Shown here: in pieces, positions 36,555 to 47,735 of the stretch
How positions within the stretch are numbered: the stretch's first letter is position 1
How the letters are laid out: every line of letters starts with the position of its first letter
Assembly (NCBI GenBank): GCA_026419785.1
Contig: JAODTK010005546.1
Span: 62,001 to 126,000, forward strand
DNA: 64,000 nt
Direction of reading: 5' to 3'
Source of the DNA: Sclerodactyla briareus
Lineage: Eukaryota > Echinodermata > Holothuroidea > Dendrochirotida > Sclerodactylidae
The notes under the pieces: model-generated
What the model was told of the DNA's origin: nothing
Seen by the model: the letters and a program-made list of their open reading frames with translations, nothing else
The model's database searches: none
Made by a program: the position numbers and the translations under genes

Positions 36555-37240
36555 ACTGGTTAAATGTTCAAGATCATGAGGCGAAGGCATTTTCAAAACA
36601 CTGGCTTATTGGGCCCCTGTAACAACCTCCGACTTGATCTTCAAAAAATAATGGCCAAAAATGTTTAGCATTCAATAACCTGATTCTCAAGTTTGTTCAC
36701 AACCATCCTCTAAAAAAATGACCATTGGGAGAGAAAAAGGTACTTCACACCAGTGGCCGAGGTTTCGTGCCCTTTAATGGACCCTTTGAAACTGTTTTGG
36801 AGGAGAGATTGTCAAGTACCTAATTGATGTCAATTGTGTACAATTTCCATGAAATGGGCCCTCAGGCCCCTGTGGACCTTGAATAGAAAATTCCTGCAAC
36901 ACACCCGACGGACCGCTGGCTAATAGACCATCTTATGAATGATGTCATCACTGTGCACCAAGATTTGTAAGAGGAGAAGCATTGGTGCCTAATTCCACCA
37001 AGATGATCCCACTTGCCCACACTTGGGCCTTGGTCCTAAATCGCTGGGCCCCCACCCTGAAGGTACGTCTATTAGACCATGATTATGACCCGAACATCAG
37101 CAATGGCAACAAAATTTGTAGGAGATTCTGCAGTATTTCGTATATGGGCTCTATGGACCAAACTGGGCCCAAAATTCCCAAACGAGCCTGCCCAAGGCCC
37201 CATGTAACTTGTACATGGTAACTTTGAAAAAACAGAAAGC
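36555..37240 (+). repeat. Dispersed repeat family B, copy 2
   Basis: 'aatgttcaagatcatgaggc', 'gaaggcattttcaaaacact', 'ggcttattgggcccc' opens the copy. 'ttagaccatgattatgaccc', 'gaacatcagcaat', 'ttgtaggagattctgca' and 'atgggctctatggaccaaac' close it, in the family order. Confidence 0.8.
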
Positions 37241-37424
37241 CAAAATGCTTTATGATCCCTTGACTCTTTCGACCAATCTATTAGTCAGACACAGGACAAA
37301 TGGAGATGTACCAGCTCATTATGGGCTACATATCATCTGACAAATTTCCTGTTTTTTGCCAACCGACCAATATGGTTCCTATCCCTTGATGTGAAGCTAC
37401 ACACACTAAATTTCCAAGGTTTTA

Positions 37425-38425
37425 GACTTTGACCTCCGTGGGAACTCATATGACCTCTGAACGGATCAAACCAAACAATAGGGTTCAGTTACTCATCTGG
37501 GGACACACATACCAAGTCGAGCTTCATCCATCCAGGTGAGTCGAGTTACATTTACAACAAACTAAAATTCTGCAAATTATTGACTTTTCCAAATTCCCAT
37601 CCCATCCATTCCATCCAAATCCCCCACGACCCGAACCAGAAACAATAGGGTTCCTGTACTCCCCATAAGAAAGCATACACCAAATTTCAACTTGATCGGA
37701 CTAGACCCATTCTAGACTTTTCGTGTGACAAGGTTTTTCAGACTATGATCTCTGGTGACCTCCGATGACCTCGACCTGACCCAAAACAAAACGGTTCATG
37801 TACTCATTATGGGGACACACATGCTAAGCATGACTTTAATCCCTCCAGGTGGGTTCAAGTTATCGTGTTTACAAGTCAAATTGGCCAAATATTTACTTTT
37901 CAAAAATTCATTTTTTTACCAGCTTCACATCACTGACCTGAACCAAAACAATAGGTTTCCTGTATTCCCACAAGAAAGCTACACCATCCCAAATTTCACC
38001 TGATCAGACCAACCATTCTGGACTTATTGTTTTACAAGGTTCTCAACTTTTGACTTTCTGTGACTTCTACCGCCCCAAAAACAATAGGGTTCCGTACTCT
38101 CATGCGAACACACATACCAAGTATGAGCTTCAATCCAGCCAGGTGGGTTGAGTTATCTTGTCAACAAGCCAAATTGGCCGAAATAATGACTTTTTCACAG
38201 ATTTTCTAATTTGTGACCAAAATTTATCCCCCCGAACGACCTGAAACCAAAACCAATAGGGTCCTGTACCCCCCATAGGAGACTATACACCAAATTTCAA
38301 CTTGACGGACTAACCCTTCTTGGTTTACATATTGTTCCAGCCTTTGACCTCTGGTGAACCTCTGACAGACCACAAACACATAGGGTTCGTACTCAATCAT
38401 GGGAGCACACATACCAATGTTGCTC
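37425..38425 (+). repeat. ~300-bp TGACC-rich satellite, about 3.3 copies
   Basis: The anchor 'gg.cacacataccaagt' recurs near 37,501, 37,814, 38,103 and 38,402 (spacings 313, 290, 299). Each unit has two half-units carrying 'aaacaatagggttcctgtac': one followed by 'tcat.atggggacacacata' and 'catccaggtgggt', the other by 'ccccataagaaagc.tacacc', 'aaatttcaacttgat' and 'ggacta.accattctgga'. Confidence 0.9.
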
Positions 38426-38539
38426 TTCACAACCATGTGGGGTAGATTCAGTATAGTAGTTGGGCCGCCACAGTTACGGCACCCAACACAATGTCTACTG
38501 TATAGATTCCCCTCTGACTCGTCAAAGAACAAAAAAATC

Positions 38540-38880
38540 AATTGAAGCTTGTGGGAAAAGATGCCTTTCAAGTGCCATTTTGTTAATTCATAAAATGGGC
38601 CCCAACTAAAGGGGAGAACCTGGACCAAAATTCCTGAAATACCCGAAGGTAACGGCTGTGAGACCATCACTATGACGGAACATCAGCACGGTGCACTCAA
38701 AATTGGTAGCAGGAGATACATCTTTGAAATTTCTCCATGAAGGCCCTAATTGCCCCTTGAAAAGGTCAAACATGTCCCATGGGTCAATAAACATTATGTC
38801 CCAGTTTGGTTGACCTTCTCATAGAATGACTGTTTCGGGCCAAAAAGGCAATTGTTGACACACGTGATATATAAGAGTAA
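38540..38880 (+). repeat. Dispersed repeat family B, partial copy
   Basis: 'gaagcttgtgggaaaagatg', 'cctttcaagtgcc', 'aaaatgggcccc', 'accttgaccaaaattcctg'-like block, 'gagaccatcactatgac' and 'ggccaaaaaggcaattgttg' occur in family order. Confidence 0.75.
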
Positions 38881-39392
38881 GTAGCTGTAGAGTACACCCG
38901 TTCCAATCCAACCATTTTAAACTGAAAAAAACTTATTGGATAGGCAAATGTTGTCACGTTATTTCATGTTAGGCTTGACAAACACCTTCCTCTTGGAAAA
39001 CATGTTATCACCCAAATCTAGAAATGGCTGGCTCATTAAAAAAGGGAAATGCACAATCTCAAAATAACTTTGTAAGATCTGGATTTGAACTTGGTGCTTA
39101 AAATCAAATGGCCATGATCTTTTCCACATGGATTTTGCTAATTCACTATTTGTGAATCTACCCAAATCATCACTGGTCAGTACAATTTACAACTCATGAA
39201 GAACCAAACTGACACAATCATTCTCAGGAGGTAACCCTTTTCCAGGTTTTAACTGACTATTGCTCTTCAAGCAACTACACATTCTTCCTGTACATGTTTG
39301 AGCCAGATACAAATTGCTTTTACTGGTTTTTAAAGTCTTTACAATCTATTCTTGCATCCTTGCAGATTCAATTCAGCGAGGTAAAAGTCATT
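38881..39392. other. No gene seen
   Basis: AT-rich sequence upstream of the LINE fragments. No further reverse transcriptase motif is readable here. Confidence 0.4.
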
Positions 39393-39455
39393 AGGCAACC
39401 GTTTGGCTAGATCATTCAGTGTTGCTGGTCCCAGACTTTGAAACAATTCACCAAC
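39393..39455 (+). pseudogene. C-terminal scrap of a CR1/L2-type LINE ORF2
   Basis: The plus strand reads GNRLARSFSVAGPRL-stop-NNSPTN. The RSFSVAGPRLWN.LP block is a hallmark near the end of CR1/L2-type reverse transcriptase proteins. The expected Trp codon TGG is TGA here, so the copy is dead. It is too short for a subfamily call. Confidence 0.6.
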
Positions 39456-39584
39456 AAATGTGCATTGTAAAGCACTGAAGTACTCTTTATGGCTTCAATC
39501 CAAAACTCAGAACTATTTGCAGTGAGAGCTTCCACTACTTCTTTGAATTTTCCAATGTTACTGCCATAGAGGCCACACTGTCTC

Positions 39585-39856
39585 GAGCTTCGTGGCAAGC
39601 GCGGCAGATTGGACATTCGTAAATATTTCTTCTCACAGAGAGTGATCAATGAGTGGAATGTCTTCCTGAAATGTTGTTCTCTCTAAGAGTGTGAATGCGT
39701 TCAAGAACAGTCTTGATTTATTTTTCAGGAATCACGGCGAATTATTTAGTGGTTGGTTCATTTTTCTTTACTGGGGGGAAATTTTTGGGGTTGTGGCTCC
39801 GGGGTCGTTTATGAGTATTATATCCTTCCTGACCCCTTTTGACTAAACTAAACTAA
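39585..39856 (+). pseudogene. 3' end of a second LINE ORF2 with (ACTAA)n tail
   Basis: The plus strand reads LRGKRGRLDIRKYFFSQRVI then NEWN. After a one-base shift near 39,665 it reads NVVLSKSVNAFKNSLDLFFR and on to TAA at about 39,844, followed directly by actaaactaaact. RLDIRKYFFSQRV..WN.LP...V....FK..LD is the standard C-terminus of many L2/CR1-like reverse transcriptases, and a short tandem repeat tail is typical of their 3' ends. Only the last ~85 residues are present: a 5'-truncated, frameshifted copy. It lies immediately after the scrap at 39,393. Confidence 0.8.
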
Positions 39857-40676
39857 GTTGAACATCAACAGTCAGTTCCCAGAATGCAGCAAAGGGTAAT
39901 GTACTTTGTATGACAATCTGACAATTATAAAGCTTTGCACATTTTTTTTTTTTATGACAACTCCCATAATTTGAGCATCAGTTAAGCTCTCTCTACAAGG
40001 TGACAATAAAAAGTTATGATAGCTAGAATAGACAGGAACGTGCACATCATGACCACCCAAACCATGCAAATGACTTTCAGGTAGGGCTACCACGAACATG
40101 AGTCTTGATATTTTGCTTCCATGTTTTCTCAGCATGACTGGGTTTGCACATTTTGTAATTCTGTCAGATCAGCACCAAGTGGCAAGGGAAGTAGGCTATT
40201 ATATACTGTAGCTAATAAGGCAACTTTACTTGCAGTGTACTACTGAACTGGTGGTTGTTCTGTATGTTCCAGCACAATTTGAATTTGAAACATTGCTTTA
40301 GAATTGCCAATGAGTTCATTCATCAACGTCCAATTACTCGGAATGGTAAACCTCACACAAGGATTATATTGATCACTAAATGGCGTGAGCTAAATGTTTA
40401 CCAGCTGTTGCAGGATATACAGTCTGGTGTTGACAGGTGAACCAATAACGGTGGTGTGCTGTAGTCAGCTTAACAATGAAAAAAAAACTGATTCACCACA
40501 CCGACTGACGTCATCTGACATTGTCAACGTTCATTGTCTCACCGATTTCTTTTATGCAAGGTTTTTGCAGTGAAAAAGTAGAAAATCCTTTTTTTGTGGT
40601 TTAATAACCCACCCTGTGTACGCGCATAATAAGTAATCGGGACAAGCAGATTTTCAACCAGCAAAACTCATCATAG
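39857..40676. other. No gene seen
   Basis: Unassigned. Contains a T-run at about 39,942-39,952. Short frames on both strands are unsupported. Confidence 0.45.
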
Positions 40677-40869
40677 CAGGATGACCATATCTTCATTGGT
40701 CAAAAAGAGGACATTCAAAGTGAAATAATGAAGGTTACCGAAGGACAGCACGTTGTTTACTGTACCCATATATTGCAGTCACAATTCAAGGCTGACATTA
40801 ACATGTTTAAGGAGCCATGCCCAGGAAGGAGGACATGTCCTACCTAAAAGAGGACGTCTGGTAACCCTA
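40677..40869. mobile_element. Short hAT-like non-autonomous element
   Basis: The left end is CAGGATGACCATATCTTC; the right end, read on the minus strand, is TAGGGTTACCAGACGTCCTC, matching CAGGNTNACCANA..TC. Both ends are followed inward by 'aaaagaggac' words. The CAGGGTTACCAGA..TCC ends are typical of hAT MITEs. Flanks atcatag and atcaaggg share only part of an 8-bp target site. It has no coding content at 193 bp. Confidence 0.6.
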
Positions 40870-42399
40870 GATCAAGGGGACACCTAAGCATATGATTGTG
40901 TTATCTGTTAGATCACCCAGGCCAGGGGTTTCCAAACTTTCAACACTGGCCATACAGTCACATACTCTAACGCATTCTGACTCACGGATAGTAACCCCCA
41001 CAGCAATAGGCTGTTTTGATGGTAAAACAATTGGCCTGAATTCAGTTCATTGCTAGCACCATGCAACAGAGATGAGGTTAGAATAATGCATGCAGATAGT
41101 TTTGCACATTCTCTGCTGGCTGTAGCTCTTAGGCTGTTGAAAAATTCAGCAGATTTTCATTTCTGTCTGTGCTCCGACCAAATGTTGGCCATTCCTGCCA
41201 ACTCTTTCTGCCCGTTTGTTGGCCATCATCCTTGGCCCTCATATGCCTAGAGTAACCAGTCGCACATGAATTCCTGGGACAGACAACAGGTTGTACCTAT
41301 CAGCATGTACAATGTCATTAATCAGGATAAGTGCAGGCCAACATCATTAATCGTCCAATGGGTACAGTATGTGAATATACTAAAACCTTGAAATAAGGCC
41401 TAACGTCACTGCTGTGTAGCAATGTGTGTGTATATCTGGATTGCTCGGTCAAACAATATAACCTATTGTAATATCACACATTCTTTTAGCACGCTTTTGA
41501 AAGATTTTAGTATATGCCTAGGGCAGAATTCAGGGAGCATATGCAGCCACCTCATTTGCTACTTTGATTCTGCACTACAAACTTCTTACCCTCCTTTTCT
41601 GGGAGACTGCTTGTAGTATTGCTGTGAGTACAATCCTGGTTTTTTCTGCAAGCCTAGCGGAGGTTGGGGTCCCTGGCTCGAGTCAGCTCTTAACCATTCG
41701 TCTCCCGTGATAGACAGAAGATCACACCATGCTTCATCAAATCCTTTCATCTCAACAAGCTCATTAATGCCTGCATGTGGAAGAGGACATAACTTGTGAA
41801 ATCTTACTTACTGCAAATAGCCTTTGTTGTTGGGAAATAAATTTTTCAAAATCAACACTTACCTGGCGTTGAAATTTGATTATACCTTTTGAGTTTGCTA
41901 GCAAGCTACTTGCAGGACATGAGGATGAATGAGATATAATCACATTCGATCATCAGTGCACTTTTGCGAAAACGCAATGTTAAGATGTTTGAATGTGCGT
42001 TGCATCTCATTTAGGTATTTGTTCAATTTTACGTTCAGGAATATTTTAAATTAGAAAGTGAGTAAATGGTGTGGAATGCAGTCACTGTATAAGACACCCC
42101 TATAGGACCCTCAATGTGAGAACAGCTTCCATCGCTTTGGGACGAGCAACACTTAGGTCCAGTAGGATTAGTACTTAAACATATTGATGGATGGGACGGA
42201 CAGAGGGGGATTTTGCAAGAGAAAAACATGCATGTAATTTATTAAGAGACCAGGGTCTGTCATGAAATGGAAATGCGTTCTACTCTAAATACAGTATTAA
42301 AGTACAATATTTATTTTTTAACAGATTTCCTTTGAATAACACACAAGTGAAAGGGGGCCGGCATATCGAGACCCTGCAGATTTAGCAACGTTGCCCTAA
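40870..42399. other. No supported gene
   Basis: Unassigned sequence. Begins close to 'ccaggggtttccaaactttc' (40,922), which looks like a hAT-type end without a visible partner. No splice-bounded frames. Confidence 0.4.
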
Positions 42400-43200
42400 A
42401 TCTAAACACAGCAACCAAGGCTGTATCTCAACCGCACAAATGACGGGAAGACGAATGTACAATTATACATTGTTAAATGTTCAAGACCATTGGGGCCAAG
42501 ACGGCAGTCTCCAGCAATGGCGTATTGCGCCTTTGACAACCTTTGACAATGATTTTGCATATGGCCAAACAGGTCTTAGCATTCAATGAACATTGTTTTT
42601 CTTCTCCCTTTCGTCAAACATTCATCGAAGGAAGCCCAATTGAAGAAAAATCAATTTCACACAATAGCCTATTGCGCCCTTTAATTACCTCTGACTGACC
42701 TTCACAATCACAAAGTCAAATGAACGACACGATATTATATTGTAATCCAAAATCTGCAAACAACTGAAAAGAGCACCGTCCAATGGAGCACAATTGTAGG
42801 AGGGAGATACATTTTGAAATTTTACACATGATGGCCTATCTTGCCCCTTGACCTTCACCAAGTCAATTAACATGTCTCAGGTTCCACTTAACAATTTGCA
42901 TATCAATTTGGTGACATCCGTCCACATATACTGTTTGGGGCCCCAAAGGCATTGTTGACAACCCTTGATAAGTGATAGGCTGGAGGTCTCAGTGGGTCCT
43001 GGAAAAAATCCAATAAGCCCAATTGTTTATGATTATTCCATCATTATGACAAGCCATCAGCCCTTTAGGAAGAGAAACATTTTGCGTGTTTGCATGTGAT
43101 GGGCCCTCGGGTCCAAAATTCCTGAGGGGAGCCCTGCGTACGGCTCACTAGGCCCTCATTATGACCGACCATGAGCACTACTTTGCACAAATTTGTAATG
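42400..43200 (+). repeat. Dispersed repeat family B, copy 3
   Basis: Opens with 'aaccaaggctgtatctcaac', 'cgcacaaatgacgggaag', 'ttaaatgttcaagaccat', 'ggcgtattgcgcctttgac' and runs through 'ttgtaggagggagatacatt', 'ggccc..aaaggcattgttga' and 'gggccctcgggtccaaaatt' in family order. Confidence 0.8.
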
Positions 43201-43220
43201 CATTTTGCAACGCGTGGCGG

Positions 43221-43245
43221 AAAACAAACAAACAAAAAAAGAAAT

Positions 43246-43276
<31 letters not shown>
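43221..43276. repeat. A-rich run with 30 consecutive A
   Basis: 'aaaacaaacaaacaaaaaaa' leads into poly-A at 43,247-43,276, at the junction between family B and the Penelope-like relic. It could be the tail of a plus-strand retroposition. Confidence 0.85.
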
Positions 43277-43278
<2 letters not shown>

Positions 43279-43529
43279 ATAATTTCGCGGGTCCAATACC
43301 CCTAATTTGGTGAAGGTCAGCAGTACATACATATGCGATGGTTGCTAGCTCGAAACGCCGATTAGTTTCCAGCAGTTTTCATTTTTTTTCTTGCTATACA
43401 TTTACAGAATTTCAGTTGTACCTTTCACATCCCATTTCATATTTCTAGTTTGAGACTAAATTCTCTGGGCGGTTTTGGTAACTTTCCGTCAATGTTTCTA
43501 TGAGCCTCGATTTTGTTTATAGTTCTGCG

Positions 43530-44235
43530 ATCAACTCATTGAGTAGAGTATCGTCTTCCATTTCTGTTCCTTCGTGTGGTAGACCCCCGGCATATCTGGA
43601 TTTAGCTCTAGTAAATCTCTGAGAATTTTGTGCTTCTTTCGGCAATTATTGGGCTATTCAGAAACAAATGCGAAAGTTCTGGGTGACTATTCATTAAGTG
43701 CAATCTTTATTGAGGCCCTTTCAAGTTCCCTGGTTCAATATGGGGTGGTGTAAAATCAGTTTGGAGCAACCAATGTGGTTCTTACTTCCGTGCCGGTTTG
43801 TGCGGTTTGCATATTCACTCCTTAAGCTTGATAGCATTGGACCACCTGGTATGTGGAAATTTGTTTTTTTCCTTCTCGATTGTAGTCTATCCGTGGTGCA
43901 TAGGGGTGCATACCCTAGGACTTCCCCCTTTGATAAAGCCCATTGAAGGTGGGCTTGGGGGATGAGCCAATTTCGATCGAAGCATTAGGTAGTTTTTTCG
44001 TCGTCTTGGTAAAGATTTTTTTGTATCGAGAAAGCCGTTTTATGGATATTGTCTCCCTTGAAAATCGTTAGATCGAGGGATGTAACTTCAGTATCAAAAT
44101 TTTCTGCCGTGAACTTTGATGAGTGGGTGTAAATCGTTGATACGTTCCACTATTGAGTTGAGTTCACTTTACTTCCACTTGCAATAGAGGTTATGTCATC
44201 TCTGTACCTTGAGCCATTGCAGAATGTTTGGTTCT
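43530..44235 (-). pseudogene. Penelope-like element reverse transcriptase relic
   Basis: On the minus strand, in order: FCNGSRYRDDITSIASGSK (the Y-x-D-D active-site region); VERINDLHPLIK; FTAENFDTEVTSLDLTIFKG; HPPSPPSMGFIKG continuing as KGEVLGYAPLCTTDR; then KLILHHPILNQGT and NNCRKKHKILRDLLE. This follows the Penelope-like RT order (F-I-D-D, LHPSIKFT, FLD-L-T-I, HP...IKGE..R, then the KNLRDLL block after the RT core). There are several frameshifts and stops, and about 230 residues remain. No GIY-YIG endonuclease part is readable downstream. RT copies RNA into DNA for element insertion; this copy is inactive. Confidence 0.75.
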
Positions 44236-45689
44236 GATTGAATGATAGTCAAATTCAGGCCAGCAACTATACTGCGGGAGAGGTAAAACCTGGGATCCCA
44301 TCGATAAAGTAAACTGCTATGTTTTTAACGCGACATGCATGCCAACTTCTTAACCAACATTCGTCTCCTTCATTAAACACATTAAAGCAGCAACAGCAAT
44401 ACGCAAGTATTATAATACGTAAATACCCTCAGTCCTTCGATTCGCGGGGGGGGGGTCCCCTGTCATATAATATTCCATGGGCCTGCCTGAATGACGGGGC
44501 GCTGGTCATCACGATCACGCACTCTTAATCACAATGTGAAACAGAATCCCGCCGTAACCACAAGGTGACCTGTTAAGTGGAATTGGTTTGATGAGTGCTC
44601 GGAATCATTTGTGAACGCGGGGTATGACAATTGGCTGACGCAAAAAGTCAAACACGTACTGATCATGGCATTGATTACTGACCTAATGCGTTTTGGCATT
44701 GACAGGACTATCCTCAAATGCCAAGTACGGAACGGAGTCTTGATTCAATGTACTGATGCTCAGCTAGATGTAAGGTTTGGCAGAGTCCTTCTCTTGGAAT
44801 GTTCTAGCAATATTGGACTACATACCGATATCAGGAAAGACACATGTATCATATACTCTGCATTACCTCCAATATCTGAGTATCGATGTCAATGGATAAA
44901 CGCAACACCCTCCAGGAGGCTTTGCAAGAGTGGGATCATTTTAAATTCAGGGCTGAATCTAAGACATTCAATATATATATATATATAATATTAGAAAGTA
45001 AGGAGTGCAACACAGTAACTCCAGATGAATCACCAACCATGTGCACTTCTGTAGGCATGTACTGTAAATCCATAACACAAAAACGTGAATAAACCAGGAT
45101 AGCCTTTCCTGCACTTCAGAAGACTGAGTGTCTGCGTAGGTGACATTCAGTGGTGGTACCTCAAAAGAAAAATTCTCTTGATTTGGTCCATTATTAGTGG
45201 TTTGGCAAGACCTGCCGAGCTAAGATCTCAGAAATTTATTATACAGACAAGTCTAGCACATCACGAGATCTCCCCACTTAGATAAGGACCACCTCCTCCA
45301 TACATAGCGTCTTTCGCTCATGCAAAAAAATTAACCTAGCATCACGGTTGCAGTACTTTCTGTTTTTAATTTTATTTCATATTACCTTCTTCTAGACCAA
45401 CGCTATCCCTCTACAGGTAGATTATTGGATCCTGAATTTCTCATCTTTTTCATGTAGAAAAGGAAAAATTCTTATTCTTGCTGCTGCTAGTATAACTTCT
45501 AATATATCTGAAGATGGCGAAGCTTTCTCCGTGCTCATGAACCAGTTCAAAATGAAGAGAGGCTTCCAGCACAATTGACATTGGCCCAGTTTATGGAACA
45601 GCCTCCTAAAGTATCCATAAGAGGAAAATCTGTTTTTTTTCAAACTTCGCAGCACCCTGAACCACCCCCTGCCCGCCCCCCCCCCAAAA
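44236..45689. other. No supported gene; TA microsatellite near 44,973-44,988
   Basis: Includes a 125-codon plus frame (44,611-44,988) that ends in a (TA)n run. It starts VKHVLIMALITDLMRFGIDR, without motif or splice support. The rest is unassigned. Confidence 0.4.
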
Positions 45690-47640
45690 AAAACTAGAGC
45701 ACCAATGTCTGTGCTCAAACGCACTAATGTACCACGAACGAATGTAACCTTTGGATGAATGTTTCAAGCTCACCGAGTCAGGAGGCAGTTTCAAACAATG
45801 GCCTATGTGCCCTTTATGACTCCTGACCAATGCATTTCATATGGCCCAAAGTTGTCTTAGCAGTCAATAAATATTCAACATGATGGGCCAGGGCCAACAT
45901 CCCACTGGCCATGGTTCGTAAATCCCTGGGCACCCTTGAAGGGTACCGTATTAGACCATCATTATACCTGAACATCCAGCACTGTGCACAGACTTTTTGT
46001 AGGAGATACAATATTTGTCAGTATTCCATACATTGGGCCCTTGGCTCAAAGTTCCCAAACACCTCCAATGGCCCTCTACCACCCAAGGAACCGTTACATG
46101 TAACCGTTAAATGTAAGAAAATCAATTGGGGAAAGCTTGTTGAAGGAATGCAATTTCAAGTACCATTGTGGTGAAATTTTCATCAAATGGGCCCCCGGGC
46201 CCAAGTAGGACTTGAACCAAACTTCCGAACACCGCCAAGGTGGCTTTTGTTTTAGACCATCATTAATGACCGAATGCCCAGCGCTGTGCAAAACAAATTT
46301 GTAAGAGGAGCAGCATTTGGTAATTCCCACAATGATGGGCCCTAGACTTATTGAGAGTAGCCCATACTCTTTGATTGTTCTTTTTGTGCCCGGCCACCTG
46401 CAACATTAATATCCCCGTTTGAGGGGTTGTTGCAGAAACATAAGATACAGGATACAGATAGCTCACACTAGGCCTTGGGACCAAATTCCTGAATCTCGTG
46501 AAGAAGATGAGTTCAAGTACCATTGTGTGAAAATTTTCAGAAATGGGCCCCCGGGCCCGTGGGACCTTAGACCAAAAATCCTGAACACCTCAGAGGTCCT
46601 GCTGTATATGCCCCATCATATGAAACGCATGTCAACACTGTGCCCTGAATTCGTAGAGGAGAATCCATTTTGCAAGAGAAGTGACGCGGGGTAGGGGACA
46701 AGAACCTATTGCCACATGACGGCCCAGGCCCACCTGGGGGCCTTGGACCTAAATCCTGGGCCACCCTGAAGATACAGCTATTGGACCACCCTATGACTGA
46801 ACGGTCAGCACCTTGCAACAAAATTTGTGAGAGAATACAAGATTTTGCAATATTTCAATATATGCCCCTAGGGCCCAACTGGGCCTTAGCCCCAAAATCC
46901 TGAACACCCCTATGGCCCTCCACCCAAGGACCATAACATGTCAACTTTTGAAGAACATCAATCAAATCTTGTGGAAGGAGATCCATTTCAAGTATATTGT
47001 GTGAAATTTCATAAAATGGGCCTCAGGCCCACGTTTGACCTTGGACCAAAATTCCTGAACACCCCCATGGTACGGCTGTTAGACCATCATTATGACCGAA
47101 CATCAGCACTGTGCATTAAAATATGTAGAGAACAATATTTTGGCATTATTTTCATATATGGACCAACCCTAGGGCCCAACTGGGCCTTGACCCAAAAATT
47201 CTGAACACCCACTAAAACACCCCCATGCACACAGACCCCTATGGCCCTCTACCCAAGGACCAGAACATGTACTTTGAAGAACATCAATTGGAACTTGTGG
47301 GAGGATATGCATTTCAAGTACTATTGGTGTGAAATTCATAAAATGGGCCCTCGGCCCAAGTGGGACTTTAGACCAGAAAATCCTGAGCACCCCAGAGGCA
47401 CAGCTGTTAACCATCATTATGACCGAACATGCAGCACTTATTCGCCAAAATTTGTAGGAGGAGATAGCATGTTCTGAAATTTTATAACATAATGGCCTAT
47501 ACTGCCGCCCCTTTAAATACCTTTGACCTTGACCCTTCACAACGTCAAACATTCCTGGTCAATGAACACATGTGGCCAGGTTTTGGTCCAAATCCATCAC
47601 AAATGACTGTTTGGGGCCAACAAGGCATGTTAACACACTG
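45690..47640 (+). repeat. Dispersed repeat family B as a higher-order array
   Basis: The 'ttagaccatcattatgacc' block recurs near 45,953, 46,252, 46,584 (diverged), 46,781, 47,079 and 47,407, at alternating spacings of ~300 and ~330 with one short step of ~200. Between them come 'aaaatttgtaggaggaga', 'atgggccc..gggcccaa', 'gaccaaaattcctgaacacc' and 'ctc.acccaaggacca..ac'. The frames on both strands are repeat by-products. Confidence 0.85.
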
Positions 47641-47735
47641 GATTGATGGATGGAGGAGGGATGGATGTGGATTGGTGGATGGATGGATTGATAGATAGAT
47701 TATAGAAGAATAATAGATAGATAGATAGATAGATG
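47640..47735. repeat. (GGAT)n/(GATA)n microsatellite
   Basis: 'ggatggatggattgatagat' continues into about six GATA units ending near 47,735. Confidence 0.95.

Noticed and set aside
40922..40945. 'caggggtttccaaactttc' like a hAT transposon end
   Set aside because: No inverted partner or target-site duplication found downstream, so not listed as an element.
44611..44988. 125-codon plus-strand frame ending in a (TA)n run
   Set aside because: Ends by running into the microsatellite, with no family resemblance. Possible transposon scrap but unsupported.
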